DNA from: Multifurca ochricompacta
Lineage: Eukaryota; Basidiomycota; Agaricomycetes; Russulales; Russulaceae
Direction: 5' to 3'
Length of the DNA: 64,000 bases
Assembly (NCBI GenBank): GCA_022496185.1
Contig: WTXG01000001.1
Span: 1-64,000 of the forward strand
The position numbers and the translations under genes were made by a program. Under the pieces are notes generated by a model. The model was given only the letters and a program-made list of their open reading frames with translations. It had not been told where the DNA came from and searched no databases. Each line of letters begins with the position of its first letter. Within the stretch, counting starts at the first letter, position 1. Positions 59,912-64,000 of the stretch are shown here, piece by piece.

Positions 59912-62900
59912 TTAATCCCATGAAGGTGAGGTACTATATGCATGACTGCGACTAGAGGATCCGTTCTTCTGCGTCTGCGCCGGACTTGACGGTGACCACT
60001 GAGGTGAAGTGGGGCTATAAGCGGGGGATGCGGGGGCTGAAAAATTATGAGCGATGAGCCTCTCTCCCGCGGATCTCATGACACTACACTCACAGTAGGC
60101 GGGTGACGCTGGGGAATACGCTGGAGATGTGGGAGCTTAACTAGGATGTGAGAATAGTAATGGGTGAGAGTATGAAATACATACAATACTTGGGAGATGA
60201 CGGTGATGTGGGTGATGTGGGAGAATATTTTGGTGAAGCCGGAGTCATCAGCGCAGGTGCTAAAGGTTAGATTAGCTTAGCTTCAGTGGTACTGTGGTAA
60301 CATAATTGTTTTCACTTACACGCTACGAACGAAAGAGAAGAAAAGGGAGAGAATGATCAGTTAGGGGAACGTGCATATGTACTTGAAGGACCTACTAGGT
60401 GAATCTAGAAAAATCGTATGTCAGAGTGCGTAACAATTTAATATAAAATTGTACTTACAGCGTGGAGAAGCTGGGCTGAAAGAGGGACTCGTAGGGGAGT
60501 ATCGCGGAGAGGAGGGACTAAAGGATGGCGACTGCGGGGAATAGCGTGGAGATGTCGGAGAGAACGATGGCGATGTCGGTGAGTATCGTGGGCTCGTCGG
60601 TGAATATCCGGGTGATGATAAGTTGAGAGCTGGAGATGTTGGAGAGTATGTCGGGGAAGTGGGCGCACGACCGCGATCGTAGAATGGCGACGTTACATAT
60701 GGGGAGGTGCTGAATGGCGACGTCGCACCCGCAAATGGCGACTGGGGAACGTAAGGGGATGTTGGCGAGTACACGTTCGGTGAACTGGGACTATAACCAG
60801 GAGCTGCGGGTGACATAGCGCCTGCGTGCCGAGGGCTCTGCCCGAAACCACGGTAGGCAAAGTTGGCTGACTCTTCGCCACCGTTCGATGCGAGAGGAGA
60901 GAATGCAGCCGCCTCCCCTTTGTAACTGTCCTGGTTCCACATAGGCGAGTTGCTGTCATATGGCGTCATTGCGACTTGTCCCGGAGTCATACCCGCATCG
61001 ACCTGTGCTGATAGCATACTCTGCATCGGCAGCCTGTGGTCCACAATGACATCCTTCAACATGTCCATGTCAAGAGCCACATCAAAGGCTCCGGTACCCA
61101 TAGGAGCCATTTGACCAAACATGACGTTCTCCGCGATGCCGTGGCAATCGTCCCTCTCTCCAACAGCGGCAGCTTCCATAAGAATCTCAACCGTCTCCTC
61201 GAAGGAGGACCGCATAAGGGCTCCAGTATCAGCGCGGTTGATGCCATGTCGGGTAATTGCCATCAAAGTACCGCGATGCGTCATCAGGTCGCATAGGAGT
61301 GCGAGGTGTCTGTAATTGACATATGAACCGTCAAATTCGATGACATTACGCAGTTCTTTCATGATTGCGGCGCGCGCCGCTTCAATGCCAAGGACATTGA
61401 AAATCTCCACGCAATTATTCGAATACGTGCGCGAAAAGTCGACACCGTCCAAGCACATCACGTGTTTGAGATTGGTACCATCCGTTTCGAGTACCCATTC
61501 CTTGTATTCGTCACCACCCGAAACGATTGAACCATCCTCTCGGATGACAGTCTTGTCATGTTTCATAAGAAAAACGCGACGGATACCCTTGACACCACGC
61601 AAGCTGATCGAGTTCAACATGGTGTTCTCCAGTTGGCGCAGGAAAATGTCCTCCTCTATTGTCCCGATCCCATCCTCGTCCTTGTCTGCACCACCAAGCA
61701 CGCGACAGCGAATAACGAGCTTCTCAGAGTTATCCTCACTCCAGATTACGAATAGGTCAGACTTGAAGTTCTCTTTGATCTTGTTAGCAACGAACTCCAT
61801 AGTCAACTTGCGATCTATCATCTTCGCGCGGTCCATCTCAAGGCGAAGAAGCCACGGTGACTGCAAGTGTAGCTGCTGTTCCATTTCCTCATCAGGAATG
61901 GCGAAGAACGCTTCGACGAAAACTTGATCCTCCTCGATCACGGTGGATTGGGGATCAGGATCATACCAGATTTCAACTGCGGCAGTAACGGTGCGCAGGG
62001 AGGTGAATGCAAGCTCTTGTTGCACGTTCTTCGCCAGTTCGGCCGATACGCTCAACTCGGGCTGCAGGAATACGGTAAGTGATGGCGTTTTGATATTTGT
62101 CGCGACATTGATAATCTCCTTAAGTCGCGGGACACCAAGGGTCACGTTCTTGCTGGAGACACCGGCGTAGTGGAACGTGTTCAGGGTCATCTGAGTAGCA
62201 GGTTCGCCAATAGACTGCGCGGCAAGAGTGCCACACATCTCCCCAGGGTTAACAAGCGACTGATTGAACTTCGTCTCCACTTCGCCAAGTACCCAGTCGA
62301 AAGCCTCCCGCGTCAGATGATATTTCTCCAAGACTCGACGTGTAGCAAAAGTTGCTCGCAGATGCATGCAAAAGTTGAGCGTTGCGCTCGCTTGGCATTC
62401 TCTGCTGATTAAGTCATCATTGCGTACGACAATCAGCTTTTGTTGCAATTCCTTGACCGCATCGATGATATAGATTGGGTCAAGGTCGCTTGGCTTCCGC
62501 CGGTCAATGTGAAAGATCTGCGTAGCATTTTGTACAATGCGTTGCAAGTTGACTGGTAGGTAATGGGGAACGTTGGCAGGCGTTCGTGGAAATATAAACT
62601 CGCGCAGAATTCTGCGATCTTCAAGTAATTGAGTAAATTCTTCGTCTAGCCGAGACTGAAGTTCAAGAGAGCTGTCGTCGATCCCAACCTGGAGCACACC
62701 CGGTAGAAATCCGCCAGATGGGTCAGTAACGTCCACACGGTAATTATGCTCGAACTCCCGATTGCTTAAATGGAAGGTTTCGATGCGCTGCCGCTCGATA
62801 AAAGCGCCATCCATCCCATCTTCTCCGTATACGAACTGTAGAACATCGCCCAGAGAATTCCGGACCGTTCCATCGTAGTTCACCATCACGTCTTCAAGTG

Positions 62901-64000
62901 CCTTTACCAAGCGACGTTGAATGTAGCCCGTCTCAGCAGTCTTCACGGCAGTATCAATTAGACCTTCGCGTCCGGCCATGGCATGGAAGAAGAATTCCTG
63001 TGGAGTGAGACCCCGGAGATATGAGTTCTCGACAAAGCCTCGCGCCTCGGGACTGAAGTCGTCCTTAGTGAAGTGCGGGAGTGTCCGGTGCTTAAAGCCA
63101 AATGGAATGCGGCGACCCTCGACTGACTGTTGACCCACACAAACGGACATCTGGGAGATGTTGATAAATGAACCCTTTGAACCGGCCACTACCATTTGCT
63201 TGACATTGTTGTCGTCCTTCAAATGAGTTTGGGCATGTCGACCGGAGTCATCTCGGGCTCTGTTGAGAGCAAATTCTACACTGCTCTCGAAGGATTCCCG
63301 AATCGTCATGCCAGGTGAGGGTTTCAATTGGTCTTTGTGGGCCTGTTGGATGAGGTCCCGTACATGATCCTTCTGCTCGGAGATCTTCTCACTGACATAA
63401 GTCATCGTCTCTTTATCTGCGATTGTATCTCCAATGCCGATACTGAAGCCGTTGTGGAAGAGCCAGTAATTGACAATACACTGGAGCCCAGTGAAGAGTG
63501 TCCGAGTCGCTTCAGGCCCTTTCTCGCGAAAGACGACATGGACGAGGCCACCTTGTGATGCGCCAACGGTCTTTTTCTCAACAACTCCAAAAATGATCTC
63601 GCCATTTTCAATCAGCATGCCGTCATCGGACACCGGGTTCGGAGAGGGCTTGTCTGGGGCTCGGAAGATGTTGATGCCCCGCGGGATGGCCATGCTGAGA
63701 ATTTGTTTTCCGGTCCAAAGGGGCTTTGGCTTGATGATGGCAGGGGTAGGCACCGTCCCATCCCAGTCTGGTACCCAGAGCAAGATATTTTGCACTTGGC
63801 TCCAGTCCAAAAAGCAATCCCGCAGGGTAAACTTGCGAATCCCACAGAGGGTGTCTTGCACGATCCCCATGACTGGCTTATTCGCTTGCGGAGATATGAT
63901 CTAATAAGTTGATTGAGATGAATTCTCAGAAAGTAGGTCAAGGCTAAGCTTACTTGTCTCGGCACCCATGCGATCTGACTGAGTTCAGCGCGAGTCTCTT
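59912..64000 (-). CDS. RPB1: RNA polymerase II largest subunit RPB1, 3' part with CTD (5' end outside window)
   Basis: The catalytic subunit of Pol II. Exons seen on the minus strand are up to 63954, 63900-60459, 60404-60396, 60322-60320, 60259-60185, 60135-60094 and 60036-59912. The 3.4-kb exon carries the bridge helix region ([20 protein letters not shown]), the trigger loop ([20 protein letters not shown]), and the jaw and cleft domains. The CTD starts near 60830 with heptads close to YSPTSPS, many divergent (YSPSSPN, FSPASPR, TSPFSTS). The CTD end is split by five introns. The reading YSPTSPA needs a 9-nt and a 3-nt exon. The tail is [20 protein letters not shown], stop TAA 59914-59912. 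The intron at 63953-63901 joins VPRQ to [20 protein letters not shown]. Confidence 0.95.

Noticed and set aside
60421..60458. RPB1 ending [12 protein letters not shown] by reading through the donor at 60458
   Set aside because: The CTD clearly continues in further exons to 59912, and the donor GTAAGT is strong. The read-through tail is intron sequence.

Overview
The window is a stretch of a basidiomycete nuclear genome, most likely an Agaricomycete. The evidence is many spliceosomal introns of about 45-80 nt with GT..AG ends, short intergenic gaps with genes on both strands, conserved eukaryotic housekeeping genes, and CpG-biased decay of chromodomain Ty3/gypsy and Ty1/copia retrotransposons.

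Positions 1 to about 21030 are one nested pile of LTR retrotransposons. A solo LTR (4897-5479) sits in the protease region of a full-length gypsy chromovirus, G1 (2540-10654). G1 is inserted in the integrase of an older relative, G2 (1-2539 and 10655-13506). G2 sits in the RNase H of a copia element, A (13507-14314). Copia A lies in a third gypsy copy, G3 (14315-21027), whose 3' LTR was also hit by a nearly complete minus-strand copia element, B (14927-20923). Target duplications and cross-copy comparison give exact junctions for three of these insertions. The elements are decaying mainly by CpG transitions, and most in-frame stops are TGA where Arg CGA is expected. All three gypsy copies keep a conserved coding segment after the chromodomain. 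It carries four zinc-knuckle-like motifs and an acidic tail, and it is the most unusual biology in the window.

From 21.4 kb to the end the window is gene-dense and ordinary in content. Plus-strand genes are mitoribosomal mL38, a Dbf2/Sid2-type kinase, OST5, an M1 aminopeptidase (LTA4-hydrolase type), GET2, YL1/SWC2, MSH4, a DAO-type FAD oxidoreductase and a Bni4-like scaffold. Minus-strand genes are an UNC93-like transporter, YOP1, RPA12, an Age2-type ArfGAP, a Nup120/160 nucleoporin, ATP synthase subunit f, and the 3' three-quarters of RPB1 with its CTD (the 5' end is outside the window). Two regions (about 23.7-24.6 kb and 32.2-34.0 kb) have coding potential I could not assign.

The housekeeping part contains several exceptionally small predicted exons: 8 nt in the MSH4 Walker A loop, 9 nt in ATP17, and 9 nt plus 3 nt in the RPB1 CTD. 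Each is placed because it restores a conserved protein motif and is flanked by GT..AG introns of normal size.
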